A DNA stretch of 10,796 nt, taken from the NCBI GenBank assembly GCA_946478765.1, contig CAMLDH010000101.1:1-10796 (forward strand), given 5' to 3'. Shown here piece by piece: positions 1 to 6,368 of this stretch (within the stretch, counting starts at the first letter, position 1; each line of letters opens with the position of its first letter). This DNA is from an uncultured Oxalobacteraceae bacterium. Its GTDB lineage: Bacteria > Pseudomonadota > Gammaproteobacteria > Burkholderiales > Burkholderiaceae. The translations under genes were made by a program, and so were the position numbers. The notes beneath the pieces were generated by a model that searched no databases, was not told where the DNA came from, and saw only the letters and a list, made by a program, of their open reading frames with translations.

Positions 1-286
1 CGGCATCATGGTCGGCCTGGGCGAAACCGACGAAGAAATCCTGCAAGTGATGCGCGACCTGCGCGCGCATGACGTCGACATGCTGACCATCGGCCAGTAT
101 CTGATGCCGTCCGGCGACCATCTGCCGGTGCGCCGCTATGTGCATCCGGATACCTTCAAGATGTTCGAGGAAGAAGCGTACAAGATGGGCTTTGCGCATG
201 CGGCAGTGGGCGCGATGGTACGTAGTTCATACCATGCGGATCAGCAGGCGCATGAGGCTGGCGTGGCGGTGGATGCGGTCAAATAA
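1..286 (+). CDS. lipA: Lipoyl synthase LipA, C-terminal part (5' end outside window)
   Basis: This is the last ~95 residues of LipA, the radical-SAM enzyme that inserts two sulfur atoms into protein-bound octanoyl chains to make lipoyl cofactor for pyruvate and 2-oxoglutarate dehydrogenases in the cytosol. The frame is open from base 2 and ends at TAA 284-286. Visible family signatures are [11 protein letters not shown], the segment [16 protein letters not shown], and the late motif [13 protein letters not shown], where the RSSY serine is the residue known in LipA to ligate the auxiliary 4Fe-4S cluster. The CX3CX2C radical-SAM motif and the N-terminal cysteines must lie upstream of the window. 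The protein ends after a short variable tail, as usual for the family. It converges with the regulator gene across a strong hairpin. I see nothing odd in the visible part. Confidence 0.96.
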   Translation, partial: GIMVGLGETDEEILQVMRDLRAHDVDMLTIGQYLMPSGDHLPVRRYVHPDTFKMFEEEAYKMGFAHAAVGAMVRSSYHADQQAHEAGVAVDAVK

Positions 287-312
287 ACTACGCAGGTACG
301 CACAGTTTTTTG

Positions 313-348
313 AGAGCGGACGCACCGCCCTCTCGGTGCGTCCGCTCT
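313..348. terminator. Long perfect hairpin between convergent lipA and regulator genes
   Basis: Arms 313-327 and 334-348 are perfect complements (15 bp, with one further G-T pair) around a 6-nt loop (328-333). The hairpin directly abuts the stop codon of the minus-strand regulator (349-351) and starts 26 bp after the lipA stop, so a shared terminator for both convergent genes is the likely role. The usual U-tract is missing on both sides: on the plus strand the run of six T (306-311) comes before the stem, and on the minus strand the stem is followed by CAAAAAAC. Termination efficiency is therefore uncertain. Confidence 0.6.
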
Positions 349-1482
349 TCAACGTTGGCTCGTCAGGAACAGATGGGGCGTCGGCGCTTCCTCCACTGAA
401 GACGGAAATTCCTGCGGCTCAAAAATCACCGTGTTCGCAATATCGAAAATACGCGTCGCGTCCGCCTGAATCCGCTGCACCACTTTCACATTCTTTTCGC
501 TGAGGCCGGCTTCATGCAACAGAAAATCCGTGTCGGCCAGAATCGCGGACGCCGGATTTTTCAAATCGCATTGAGCGACCCGCTCAACACTTTCCCGCAG
601 TCGCGCCGCCGCAGCCAATGCGCTGTGCTGGTGCATCAGATCGGCGAAGGCCCTCTTCAGGCGCAACTGGGTACGGATACGGGCCTTCAATATGCTCGGC
701 ACGGCCGGTTTGGTGATGTAATCGACGGCACCCGCCTCCAGGCCGTGCACTACGTCGCCGACATCGTCATTACCGGTCAGAAAAATAACCGGGATATCGC
801 GCGTAGCCGGGTCAGCCTTCAACTGTCGGCATACTGCATAACCGTCCATTTCCGGCATTGACACATCCAGCAGAATCAAGTCTGGCCGCTTCTTCGATTG
901 CGCGATCTGGAGCGCCTGACGGCCCGATTCCGCCGTTTCGATTGCATACTCGTTTTTGAGCATCATCGCGATCATTGCGACATTGACCGGCACGTCATCC
1001 ACGATCAGCACAGTTGATCCGCCCAGCTTTTCTTCCACGTCGGCCGCATTCACCAAACCGAGCACCCGGTCGCATGCCGCTGTATCCAATGATGTCGGCA
1101 TGAATGCCGGGCCCAGGATGCGCTGCATTTTGCCGGCGAGGTCCCGCACCGTGTAGGGCTTGACCAGATATTCCGACGCGCCTGCCTCGACCGCGATGCG
1201 CATCCGTTCAGGGTCGGTTATCGCGGTGACCAGAACGAAAGGCAAACCTGTGCGCGCCGGTTCGCTGCGTATCCAGCGTAACAGTGCAATGCCATCGAGA
1301 CTGCTCATGGCCCAATCGGAAATCACGGCGGCAACAGGCTCCGCTTGCAGAATATGGATTGCCTCTAAACCATTGGCCGCCAGCAAAATATGGGGGAAAC
1401 CGATGTCGCGCAAGGCCGCAGCGACCGAATGCCGCATCGTCCATTGCTCATCGACAACCAATATCGGGAGTTGTTTGTGCAT
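349..1482 (-). CDS. Double-receiver response regulator with a degenerate DHp-like C-terminus
   Basis: This 377-aa cytosolic two-component protein has two receiver domains. REC1 (about residues 5-122) is CheY-like, with acidic pair D11/E12, phospho-acceptor D56, T86 and K108. REC2 (about 157-272) has D162/D163, D206 in the segment LLDVSMPEMDGY, T236 and K258, so both look able to accept phosphate. A helical region follows (about 275-350). Its segment RVAQCDLKNPASAI lines up with the H-box of histidine kinases (HDLKNPL.AI), but Cys305 stands where the phosphorylatable His is expected. No HATPase domain follows and the protein stops about 70 residues later. Start choice: the open frame reaches 1539, but ATG 1482 has a GAGAG ribosome site and begins directly at the REC fold. 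No DNA-binding or enzymatic output domain is visible. It may act by protein-protein contact or as a phosphate sink. The partner kinase is not in the window. Confidence 0.88.
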   Translation of the reverse strand: MHKQLPILVVDEQWTMRHSVAAALRDIGFPHILLAANGLEAIHILQAEPVAAVISDWAMSSLDGIALLRWIRSEPARTGLPFVLVTAITDPERMRIAVEAGASEYLVKPYTVRDLAGKMQRILGPAFMPTSLDTAACDRVLGLVNAADVEEKLGGSTVLIVDDVPVNVAMIAMMLKNEYAIETAESGRQALQIAQSKKRPDLILLDVSMPEMDGYAVCRQLKADPATRDIPVIFLTGNDDVGDVVHGLEAGAVDYITKPAVPSILKARIRTQLRLKRAFADLMHQHSALAAAARLRESVERVAQCDLKNPASAILADTDFLLHEAGLSEKNVKVVQRIQADATRIFDIANTVIFEPQEFPSSVEEAPTPHLFLTSQR

Positions 1483-1544
1483 GTCAAATCTCTCAGTTCT
1501 CAGTAAAAAAAATCGGGGTGGGCGACGCGCCGACGGCATTTCTG

Positions 1545-1573
1545 AGAATAAGCGGGCAGCGTCTCACAAGCAA
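1545..1573 (-). promoter_or_regulatory. Candidate sigma70-type promoter of the regulator gene
   Basis: Reading the minus strand, TTGCTT (1568-1573) and TATTCT (1545-1550) are separated by 17 bp. They match the -35 and -10 consensus at 3 and 4 of 6 positions. Transcription would begin near 1538, leaving a leader of about 55 nt before ATG 1482. This is a pattern match only. Confidence 0.3.
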
Positions 1574-1901
1574 GGTGTTCAGGTTGCCCTTGCAGGAAAC
1601 ACTCCGTCAATCCCATAATCATGGCTGAGCGGCCCATCCTGCCAAGATTGACAGGCCCGGAATGATCGAAACGATGCTAGCAGGAAACAATACGCGATGC
1701 GCGCAAGACAACGAAGTCGGGCGTGTGAATGGCGTGTCGAAATAGCGCTGAGGAGTGCAACTTATCAAGCTGGAAAGCACTCTTATTGTTCTGATAATTT
1801 CCAATGAACCCTCCTGCATTTATTAACGCACTGGACACGCGCGGCAAATAAAAACATGGCGCCATCTGTCCTCCCCCTGTAAAGGCAAATCCAGTTCTCC
1901 C
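1574..1901. other. Gene-free intergenic stretch between divergent genes
   Basis: I find no convincing gene in this stretch between the regulator and the metal-uptake block. The open frames over 1619-1819 and 1677-2051 on the minus strand have no recognisable protein character and no ribosome site. The region is more AT-rich around 1740-1850 than its flanks, which suits a promoter area. No clear Zur-type or Fur-type palindrome is visible. Confidence 0.5.
1771..1798 (+). promoter_or_regulatory. Candidate sigma70-type promoter of the metal-uptake operon
   Basis: TGGAAA (1771-1776) and GATAAT (1793-1798) have 16-bp spacing and match -35/-10 at 4 and 5 of 6 positions. They lie in the most AT-rich part of the gap. 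A start near 1805 would leave about 95 nt before ATG 1902. A weak imperfect inverted repeat (ATTGTT-CT-GATAAT, 1785-1798) overlaps the -10 and could be an operator, but it is too degenerate to call. Confidence 0.3.
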
Positions 1902-2255
1902 ATGATCCGCGCGAAGCCTTTGTCGTTGAACCAACTGATCTGGGTGTGTGCAATCACCCTGTCGTTGCTGTTCGCACAGTTCGCCGGACAATATCATCGT
2001 ATTGAACATACGCAATGGCGCGGCGATGCCAGCCTGCATCGGCTGGTGCAATTATCATCCGATGGCGACGACAACAAGAGCCATTCCTGCCTTACTTTTG
2101 ATGCGACGACATTGGCCGATGCCTTGGGTGCGGCACCGCCCGTTGCGCTGCTGCTCGAAGGCACGCATCTCCTGGCGCAATGGATCGCCTTCATTTCCTG
2201 GGATGCGCCGGTCGCGCATCATTTCCTGTCACGCGCACCGCCTGTTTTTCACTGA
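1902..2255 (+). CDS. Small His/Cys-containing membrane-anchored protein heading the metal-uptake genes
   Basis: This 117-aa protein is not assigned to a family with certainty. It has one N-terminal hydrophobic segment (about residues 11-29), then a polar stretch with QYHRIEH (His32, His35), His46 and HSCLTFDATTLADAL (His61, Cys63). A second hydrophobic segment follows (about 79-100), and the tail ends HHFLSRAPPVFH. The spacing of His and Cys and the closing Arg-x-Pro-Pro recall small DUF2946-like proteins found near metal genes; that comparison is from memory. The position directly ahead of an outer-membrane protein and a ZnuA-like binding protein suggests a periplasm-facing accessory in metal uptake or sensing. 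The ribosome site is weak: AAAGG lies about 15 nt upstream of the ATG, and there is no better in-frame start. Confidence 0.7.
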   Translation: MIRAKPLSLNQLIWVCAITLSLLFAQFAGQYHRIEHTQWRGDASLHRLVQLSSDGDDNKSHSCLTFDATTLADALGAAPPVALLLEGTHLLAQWIAFISWDAPVAHHFLSRAPPVFH

Positions 2256-2326
2256 CTTTCCAGCATCGAATCCTGACGCTTCTTGCGCAGGTGCTGTCTC
2301 TTTTTAAATCAAAGAAGGTGAAAACC

Positions 2327-3724
2327 ATGTTGAAAAACACCGTTTTGGCAACGGCGTTGGCGGCCGCATTCGGCACGCCGTTGTTGGCATTTGCAGCGGA
2401 CGATCATGAATTGGCGCAGATCCGCGCCGACATCAAGCAAATGAAGGAAAGCTACGAAGCGCGCATCCAGGCGCTGGAAAAGCGCCTGCAGGAAGCGCAA
2501 GCCAACACTGCGCCGGCGCCGCCTCCAATCGCGGCCGCGCCGGCGCCCATGCCTGCTGCTGCAAAATCGTCGTCCAATATGTTCAATCCAGCAGTATCGC
2601 TCATCCTGGGCGGCACTTATGCCAATCTGTCGCAGGATCCGAACCAGTACCGGATACAGGGTTTCATACCGGGCGGCGATGAAATCGGGCCGGGCCGGCG
2701 CAGCTTCAATCTCGGCGAATCGGAGTTGACGCTGAGCGCGAATATCGATCCGCAGTTTTCCGGCAGGCTGACGTTTTCGCTGACGCCGGAAAACGAAGTC
2801 AGCGTCGAAGAAGCGTTTTTCGAGACGCAGGGATTGTCGAATGGCATCAACCTGAAAGCGGGACGCTTCCTGTCGTCGCTCGGCTATCTGAATGGCCAGC
2901 ATGCGCATACTTGGGATTTCGTTGATGCGCCACTCGCGTATCAAGCGTTTTTCGGCGGCCAATACAAGCCCGACGGCGTCCAGGCCAGATGGCTGGCGCC
3001 GACCGAGCGCTTCTTTGAAGTCGGCGTCGAGGCCGGCAATGGCAGCGCCTTTCCCGGCAGCGATCGCAATAAAAACGGCTTCGGATCCGTCGCGCTGATT
3101 GCCCATGTCGGCGACGATATCGGCGACTCTGCCAGTTGGCGCGCCGGCCTTTCCTACTTGAGAACCAGCGCAGCCGACCGAGCCTATGGCGATGTCGACA
3201 GCACGAATACCGATGTGACGAATGCATTCAGCGGCACATCGCATACCTGGGTGGCGGACGGCATTTATAAGTGGGCGCCGCACGGCAATGCCGCGCACAC
3301 CAATTTCAAGCTGCAAGGCGAATATTTCCGGCGTAGGGAAAGCGGCACCCTCACCTACGACACGCAGGCGCAGTCGCTCGGCACCGCAGCAGGCGCTTAC
3401 GCGTCGGCGCAGTCCGGCTGGTATCTGCAAGGCGTCTATCAATTCATGCCTGCATGGCGTGTCGGATTGCGCTACGACAAACTATATTCCGGCACGCCGG
3501 ATATCGGGCTGGTCAATAACGGCAACTTGAGCGCAGCCGATTTCGCGCGCCTCGCTTCCTACCATCCGTCGCGCAGCACCTTGATGTTCGATTATTCGCC
3601 ATCGGAATTCAGCCGCTTCCGCGTGCAGTTCGCGCGCGACCGCGCACGGCCTGACGCCATCGACAATCAAATCCTGCTGCAATACATCATGAGTCTGGGT
3701 GCGCACGGCGCGCACACATTCTAG
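2327..3724 (+). CDS. Outer-membrane beta-barrel protein with periplasmic coiled coil, putative metal-uptake porin
   Basis: This 465-aa exported protein has a signal peptide (residues 1-23, cleaved after LLAFA). A charged heptad-like coiled coil follows (about 27-58, starting ELAQIRADIKQMKESYEARI), then an Ala/Pro linker (about 59-80). The rest is a long segment of alternating hydrophobic and polar residues typical of a beta-barrel, ending in Phe as outer-membrane substrates of the Bam machinery usually do. There is no TonB box or plug domain, so a porin-like channel is more likely than a TonB-dependent receptor. The N-terminal coiled coil resembles the periplasmic trimerisation or peptidoglycan-contact segments of some porins. 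ATG 2327 is preferred over upstream in-frame starts because it has an AAGGTG ribosome site and begins the signal peptide. The stop codon overlaps the ribosome site of the ZnuA-like gene, which points to a role in bringing metal across the outer membrane. The substrate is an inference. Confidence 0.82.
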   Translation: MLKNTVLATALAAAFGTPLLAFAADDHELAQIRADIKQMKESYEARIQALEKRLQEAQANTAPAPPPIAAAPAPMPAAAKSSSNMFNPAVSLILGGTYANLSQDPNQYRIQGFIPGGDEIGPGRRSFNLGESELTLSANIDPQFSGRLTFSLTPENEVSVEEAFFETQGLSNGINLKAGRFLSSLGYLNGQHAHTWDFVDAPLAYQAFFGGQYKPDGVQARWLAPTERFFEVGVEAGNGSAFPGSDRNKNGFGSVALIAHVGDDIGDSASWRAGLSYLRTSAADRAYGDVDSTNTDVTNAFSGTSHTWVADGIYKWAPHGNAAHTNFKLQGEYFRRRESGTLTYDTQAQSLGTAAGAYASAQSGWYLQGVYQFMPAWRVGLRYDKLYSGTPDIGLVNNGNLSAADFARLASYHPSRSTLMFDYSPSEFSRFRVQFARDRARPDAIDNQILLQYIMSLGAHGAHTF

Positions 3725-3733
3725 GAGCCCGCA

Positions 3734-4639
3734 ATGAAACAATTATTTTCCGCATTCATCGGCGCGGCGTTCGCGCTGATCGCGCTACCCTCGCACGCCG
3801 CACTCAATGTCCTTGCGTGCGAACCGGAGTGGGCTGCCTTGGCAACCGAGCTCGGCGGCGACAAGGTGAAGGTATCGAGCGCCACCACCGCGTTGCAAGA
3901 CCCGCATCGGATTGAGGCACGACCGAGTTTGATCGCACGTACCCGCAATGCCGATCTACTGGCATGCACCGGACTGGAACTGGAGGTGGGCTGGTTGCCG
4001 ATTCTGCTGCAGCAATCGGGCAATCCGAAAATTGCGCCCGGACAGCCCGGCTACTTCGAGGCAGGCAATTATGTGCAACGCCTGGAAGTGCCGTCGCGCG
4101 TCGATCGCAGCGAAGGCGATGTGCATGCAGCCGGCAATCCGCACATCCAGCAAGACCCGCGCAACATTGCGCAGGTGGCTGATGCATTGGTCAAGCGCCT
4201 GAGTGAAATCGACCCCGCCAACGCGGCGTACTACCAAGCGCGCCACAAGGATTTCGCGGCACGCTGGAATGCGGCGATGACAAAATGGGCGCAGCAGGCG
4301 GCGCCTTTGAAAGGCGTGGCGATCGTTGAGCATCATAAAAACATGGAGTATCTGATCCACTGGCTCGGCTTGCATCAGGTCGGAACGCTGGAGCCCAAGC
4401 CGGGCGTCGAACCGAGCGCAGCACATCTGTCGGGACTGCTGAATCAGTTGCAGCATCAGCCTGCCAAGATGGTGATCCGCGCCGCCTATCAGGATGGCCG
4501 CGCATCGCAATGGCTGTCCGAGCATGCGCATATTCCTGCCGTCGTTTTGCCCTTTACCGTGGGTGGCGATGACAAGGCAAAAGACCTGTTCAGCGTGTTT
4601 GACGACACCGTGCAACGCTTGCTGGAGGCGGCGAAATGA
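3734..4639 (+). CDS. Periplasmic metal-binding protein of a zinc/manganese-type ABC importer (ZnuA-like)
   Basis: This 301-aa protein belongs to the cluster A-I metal-binding lipoprotein/ZnuA superfamily. It captures Zn2+ or Mn2+ in the periplasm and passes it to an ABC-3 permease. A signal peptide (about residues 1-22, ending LPSHA) is followed by the family opening LNVLACEPEWAALATELGG. Likely metal ligands are His58 (in QDPHRIEARP), His137 (in GNPHIQQDP), His200 or His201 (in VEHHKNMEYLIHWLG) and an acidic residue near 279-280. The GVEPS motif at 224-228 is typical of the family. The long His-rich loop of enterobacterial ZnuA is absent; only His131 and His137 lie in a short loop. It is a secreted soluble protein, since there is no lipobox Cys. 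GGAG sits just before the ATG, overlapping the upstream stop. Zinc is favoured over manganese by the three-His pattern, without certainty. Confidence 0.92.
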   Translation: MKQLFSAFIGAAFALIALPSHAALNVLACEPEWAALATELGGDKVKVSSATTALQDPHRIEARPSLIARTRNADLLACTGLELEVGWLPILLQQSGNPKIAPGQPGYFEAGNYVQRLEVPSRVDRSEGDVHAAGNPHIQQDPRNIAQVADALVKRLSEIDPANAAYYQARHKDFAARWNAAMTKWAQQAAPLKGVAIVEHHKNMEYLIHWLGLHQVGTLEPKPGVEPSAAHLSGLLNQLQHQPAKMVIRAAYQDGRASQWLSEHAHIPAVVLPFTVGGDDKAKDLFSVFDDTVQRLLEAAK

Positions 4640-5409
4640 ATCCGGAATCGCTCGATTTGACGATCATTTTCCCCGCTCTGCTGGCGGGAATTCTGGTGCT
4701 GGTCACCCACGTGCCGCTCGGCGCGCAAGTGTTAAAGCGCGGCATTGTCTTCATCGATCTGGCGATTGCGCAGATCGCGGCACTCGGCGTCATCGTCGCC
4801 GGCATGGGCGATCTCGATCCGCAAGGCTGGCTGGTGCAGGTAGCGGCCGGCAGTGCCGCGGTGCTGGGCGCCTTCCTGCTGACATGGACCGAGAAGCGCT
4901 GGCCGGAAGTGCAGGAAGCGCAGATCGGCGTCATGTTCATTCTGGCCGCAACCGGCGGCCTGCTGTTGCTGGCACACAATCCGCACGGCGGCGAACACCT
5001 GCGGGACCTGCTGTCCGGGCAGATCCTGTGGGTGCGTTACGAGCAGTTGATCATACCGGCGATCGGCACCGCATTCGTGGGTGCCGTGCTGGCGTTGCTC
5101 AAGGAGCGGCTGGGCCGGCTGGGATTCTATTTGCTGTTCGCGCTGGCGGTCACCGCGTCGGTCCAGCTGGTCGGCGTCTATCTCGTGTTCGCGAGCCTGA
5201 TCGTGCCGAGCCTCGGCGTCAGGAATTATGCGGCGCCGAAGCGTTTGCCGCTCGCGTACGGGATCGGTTTCGGCGGTTACGCGGCAGGCCTGGTGCTGTC
5301 GACGCTGTTCGATCTGCCGTCGGGTGCGCTGATTGTATGGTGCCTGGCGCTGTTGGCGATGCTGGTGTATGCCTGTGGTCCGGGTACCTCGGTCGACGCT
5401 CGCCAGTAG
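4636..5409 (+). CDS. Metal ABC transporter membrane permease, ABC-3 family (ZnuB-like)
   Basis: This 257-aa integral inner-membrane protein has about seven or eight hydrophobic segments. The family-typical motif PLGAQVLKRGIVFIDLAIAQ (residues 27-46) corresponds to the conserved segment after the first helix in ZnuB/MntB proteins. A late VGVYLVFASLIVPS stretch matches the family's VG-LLV-ALL-IPA helix. It would form the channel that takes Zn2+ or Mn2+ from the binding protein upstream. Its ATG overlaps the previous stop (ATGA, 4636-4639), indicating translational coupling. The ATP-hydrolysing subunit is neither downstream nor elsewhere in the window, so it must be encoded elsewhere if the transporter works. 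The last residues (about ACGPGTSVDARQ) lie next to a remnant of another gene, so the extreme C-terminus could be altered. Confidence 0.92.
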   Translation: MNPESLDLTIIFPALLAGILVLVTHVPLGAQVLKRGIVFIDLAIAQIAALGVIVAGMGDLDPQGWLVQVAAGSAAVLGAFLLTWTEKRWPEVQEAQIGVMFILAATGGLLLLAHNPHGGEHLRDLLSGQILWVRYEQLIIPAIGTAFVGAVLALLKERLGRLGFYLLFALAVTASVQLVGVYLVFASLIVPSLGVRNYAAPKRLPLAYGIGFGGYAAGLVLSTLFDLPSGALIVWCLALLAMLVYACGPGTSVDARQ

Positions 5410-5432
5410 AACGAGCGCCGACAGGATGCTTG

Positions 5433-5552
5433 GGCGGGTCGCTCGATGCAGCTTCCGTATCAACCTCAACCGTGCCGGAACCAGGCATGCTTGCTCTTCT
5501 CGGTCTCGGTTTCGCGGGTCTCGGTCTCAGCCGTCGCAAGCGTGCCAACTAA
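5433..5552 (+). pseudogene. Orphan PEP-CTERM sorting tail, remnant of a lost exported protein
   Basis: In the plus frame that ends at TAA 5550-5552, the codons from 5472 spell a complete PEP-CTERM signal. It comprises the VPEPG motif, a hydrophobic helix (MLALLGLGFAGLGL) and a basic end (SRRKRAN). A short Ser/Thr linker with STST precedes it. In the family, this tripartite tail targets exported proteins for processing by an exosortase. Nothing upstream in this frame looks like the body of such a protein: the frame runs back into the permease gene, and the region has no ATG or ribosome site. The piece is therefore best read as the 3' end of a gene whose body has been deleted, still followed by a terminator. 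The left limit is approximate. A short functional peptide from TTG 5430 is an unlikely alternative. Confidence 0.72.
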
Positions 5553-5590
5553 TCCGCGTAGCGCGAATTCCGGCACCACCGGCACAAATG

Positions 5591-5619
5591 AAAACGGGAG
5601 CCAAGGCTCCCGTTTTTTG
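5591..5619 (+). terminator. Intrinsic terminator after PEP-CTERM remnant and metal-uptake genes
   Basis: The arms AAAACGGGAGC (5591-5601) and GCTCCCGTTTT (5606-5616) form an 11-bp stem with loop CAAG, followed by more T (TTGTTTT). The A-tract on the left makes it usable in both directions. It is probably the original terminator of the lost PEP-CTERM gene, now serving the permease transcript. Confidence 0.85.
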
Positions 5620-5649
5620 TTTTCTGCGCTGATGAATTGGGCAAAATAA

Positions 5650-5670
5650 AAAGGCGCCGTCGGCGCCTTT
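5650..5670 (-). terminator. Intrinsic terminator of the TlpA-like gene
   Basis: On the minus strand AAAGGCGCC and GGCGCCTTT form a 9-bp stem around 3 nt (5659-5661), followed by TTTATTTTG. It lies about 20 bp past the stop of the thioredoxin-fold gene, so it fits as that gene's terminator. Confidence 0.8.
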
Positions 5671-5689
5671 CAATCGAATGCTGGAACCA

Positions 5690-6217
5690 TCATGCAGCCA
5701 GCGCTTTTTCCAGCAACTGATGCAGGGCAGCGAACTCGGGTTCGCCGACATAGCGCTTGATGACGTTGCCATCCTTGCCGATGACAAAGGTGGTGGGCGT
5801 CAGTGCCACGTTGCCGAACGATTTCGCCAATTCCCCTTGCGCATCGAATGCGACCTTGAAAGGAAGATTGCGCGTCTGCGCATAGTTCACCACGTAGTTC
5901 GGCGCATCGTAGCTCATCGCAACGGCGACGAACTCCAATCCTTTGTTCTTGTACTTGTTATAGGTTTCCACCATCTGCGGCATTTCATGCACGCAAGTCG
6001 TGCAACTGGTGGCCCAGAAATTGACCATCACGACTTTGCCGCGCAGGCTTTGCGACGTGATTTTTTCGCCGCTCAAGCTGGTGAAGGTCACATCCGGGGC
6101 CGCCTTTTGCGCGAACAGGGAGAAATACCCGGTTACGGCAATAGCCAAAACAACTACAGCCGCAAACACCTTTATCCAGGTGTTGCCGCGCGGTGTCGAT
6201 GGGGTGTCGGTAGGCAT
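5690..6217 (-). CDS. Membrane-anchored TlpA/ResA-type thiol-disulfide oxidoreductase
   Basis: This 175-aa protein has an N-terminal membrane anchor (about residues 14-36) and a periplasmic thioredoxin-fold domain of the AhpC/TSA-redoxin/TlpA group. The redox motif is WATSCTTCVHEMP, with Cys72 and Cys75. The cis-proline next to the active site is Pro141 (in LTPTTFVIG). Proteins of this type reduce disulfides in the periplasm, for example on apocytochrome c or copper-binding cytochrome oxidase proteins; which client applies here cannot be read from the sequence. ATG 6217 is chosen because the frame upstream to 6343 lacks protein character, and because a perfect TATAAT lies just upstream of this ATG. 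The gene follows dolP after about 150 bp and appears to have its own promoter and terminator, so it is probably a separate unit. Confidence 0.92.
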   Translation of the reverse strand: MPTDTPSTPRGNTWIKVFAAVVVLAIAVTGYFSLFAQKAAPDVTFTSLSGEKITSQSLRGKVVMVNFWATSCTTCVHEMPQMVETYNKYKNKGLEFVAVAMSYDAPNYVVNYAQTRNLPFKVAFDAQGELAKSFGNVALTPTTFVIGKDGNVIKRYVGEPEFAALHQLLEKALAA

Positions 6218-6256
6218 GGGCGAGTCCGTTTTTGCGTGGCGTTCAGTGATATGCGC

Positions 6257-6262
6257 ATTATA
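6257..6262 (-). promoter_or_regulatory. Promoter -10 element of the TlpA-like gene
   Basis: A perfect TATAAT occurs on the minus strand. Transcription would start near 6250, giving about a 33-nt leader to ATG 6217. The -35 box is poor (AGCACA at 16-bp spacing is the best match), so the call rests on the -10 and its position. Confidence 0.5.
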
Positions 6263-6368
6263 GTCGCCCGACGATGCGTGTGCTGACGGCGCCGCTCCAT
6301 CCACGTTAGCCGGTTTTCCGGGACAGAAAATGGCCGGCCGCATGCGGCATGTTCAGGGGCGCAGGATG

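Noticed and set aside
1700..1901. Search for a Zur or Fur operator ahead of the metal genes
   Set aside because: Only a weak imperfect inverted repeat (1785-1798) is present; nothing close to the known GTTATA-type Zur palindrome is seen, so no operator is called.
1619..2051. Minus-strand open frames in the gap before the metal-uptake genes
   Set aside because: They have no ribosome site, no recognisable motif, and one overlaps the start of the better supported plus-strand gene.
2309..3442. 377-codon open frame on the minus strand
   Set aside because: It is antisense to the beta-barrel gene, rich in Arg/Ala without domain character, has no ribosome site, and is explained by the GC-rich codon pattern of the real gene.
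4494..5430. Long plus-strand open frame running through the metal-binding protein and permease genes
   Set aside because: It is an out-of-frame, Arg/Ala-rich shadow of the permease. Only its last codons (the PEP-CTERM tail) carry recognisable protein signal, and these are listed separately.
6309..6348. GC-rich imperfect hairpin and a 12-bp palindrome (6337-6348) after dolP
   Set aside because: The perfect palindrome has no room for a loop, the larger stem is interrupted, and neither is followed by a T-run on the minus strand, so it is not called a terminator.
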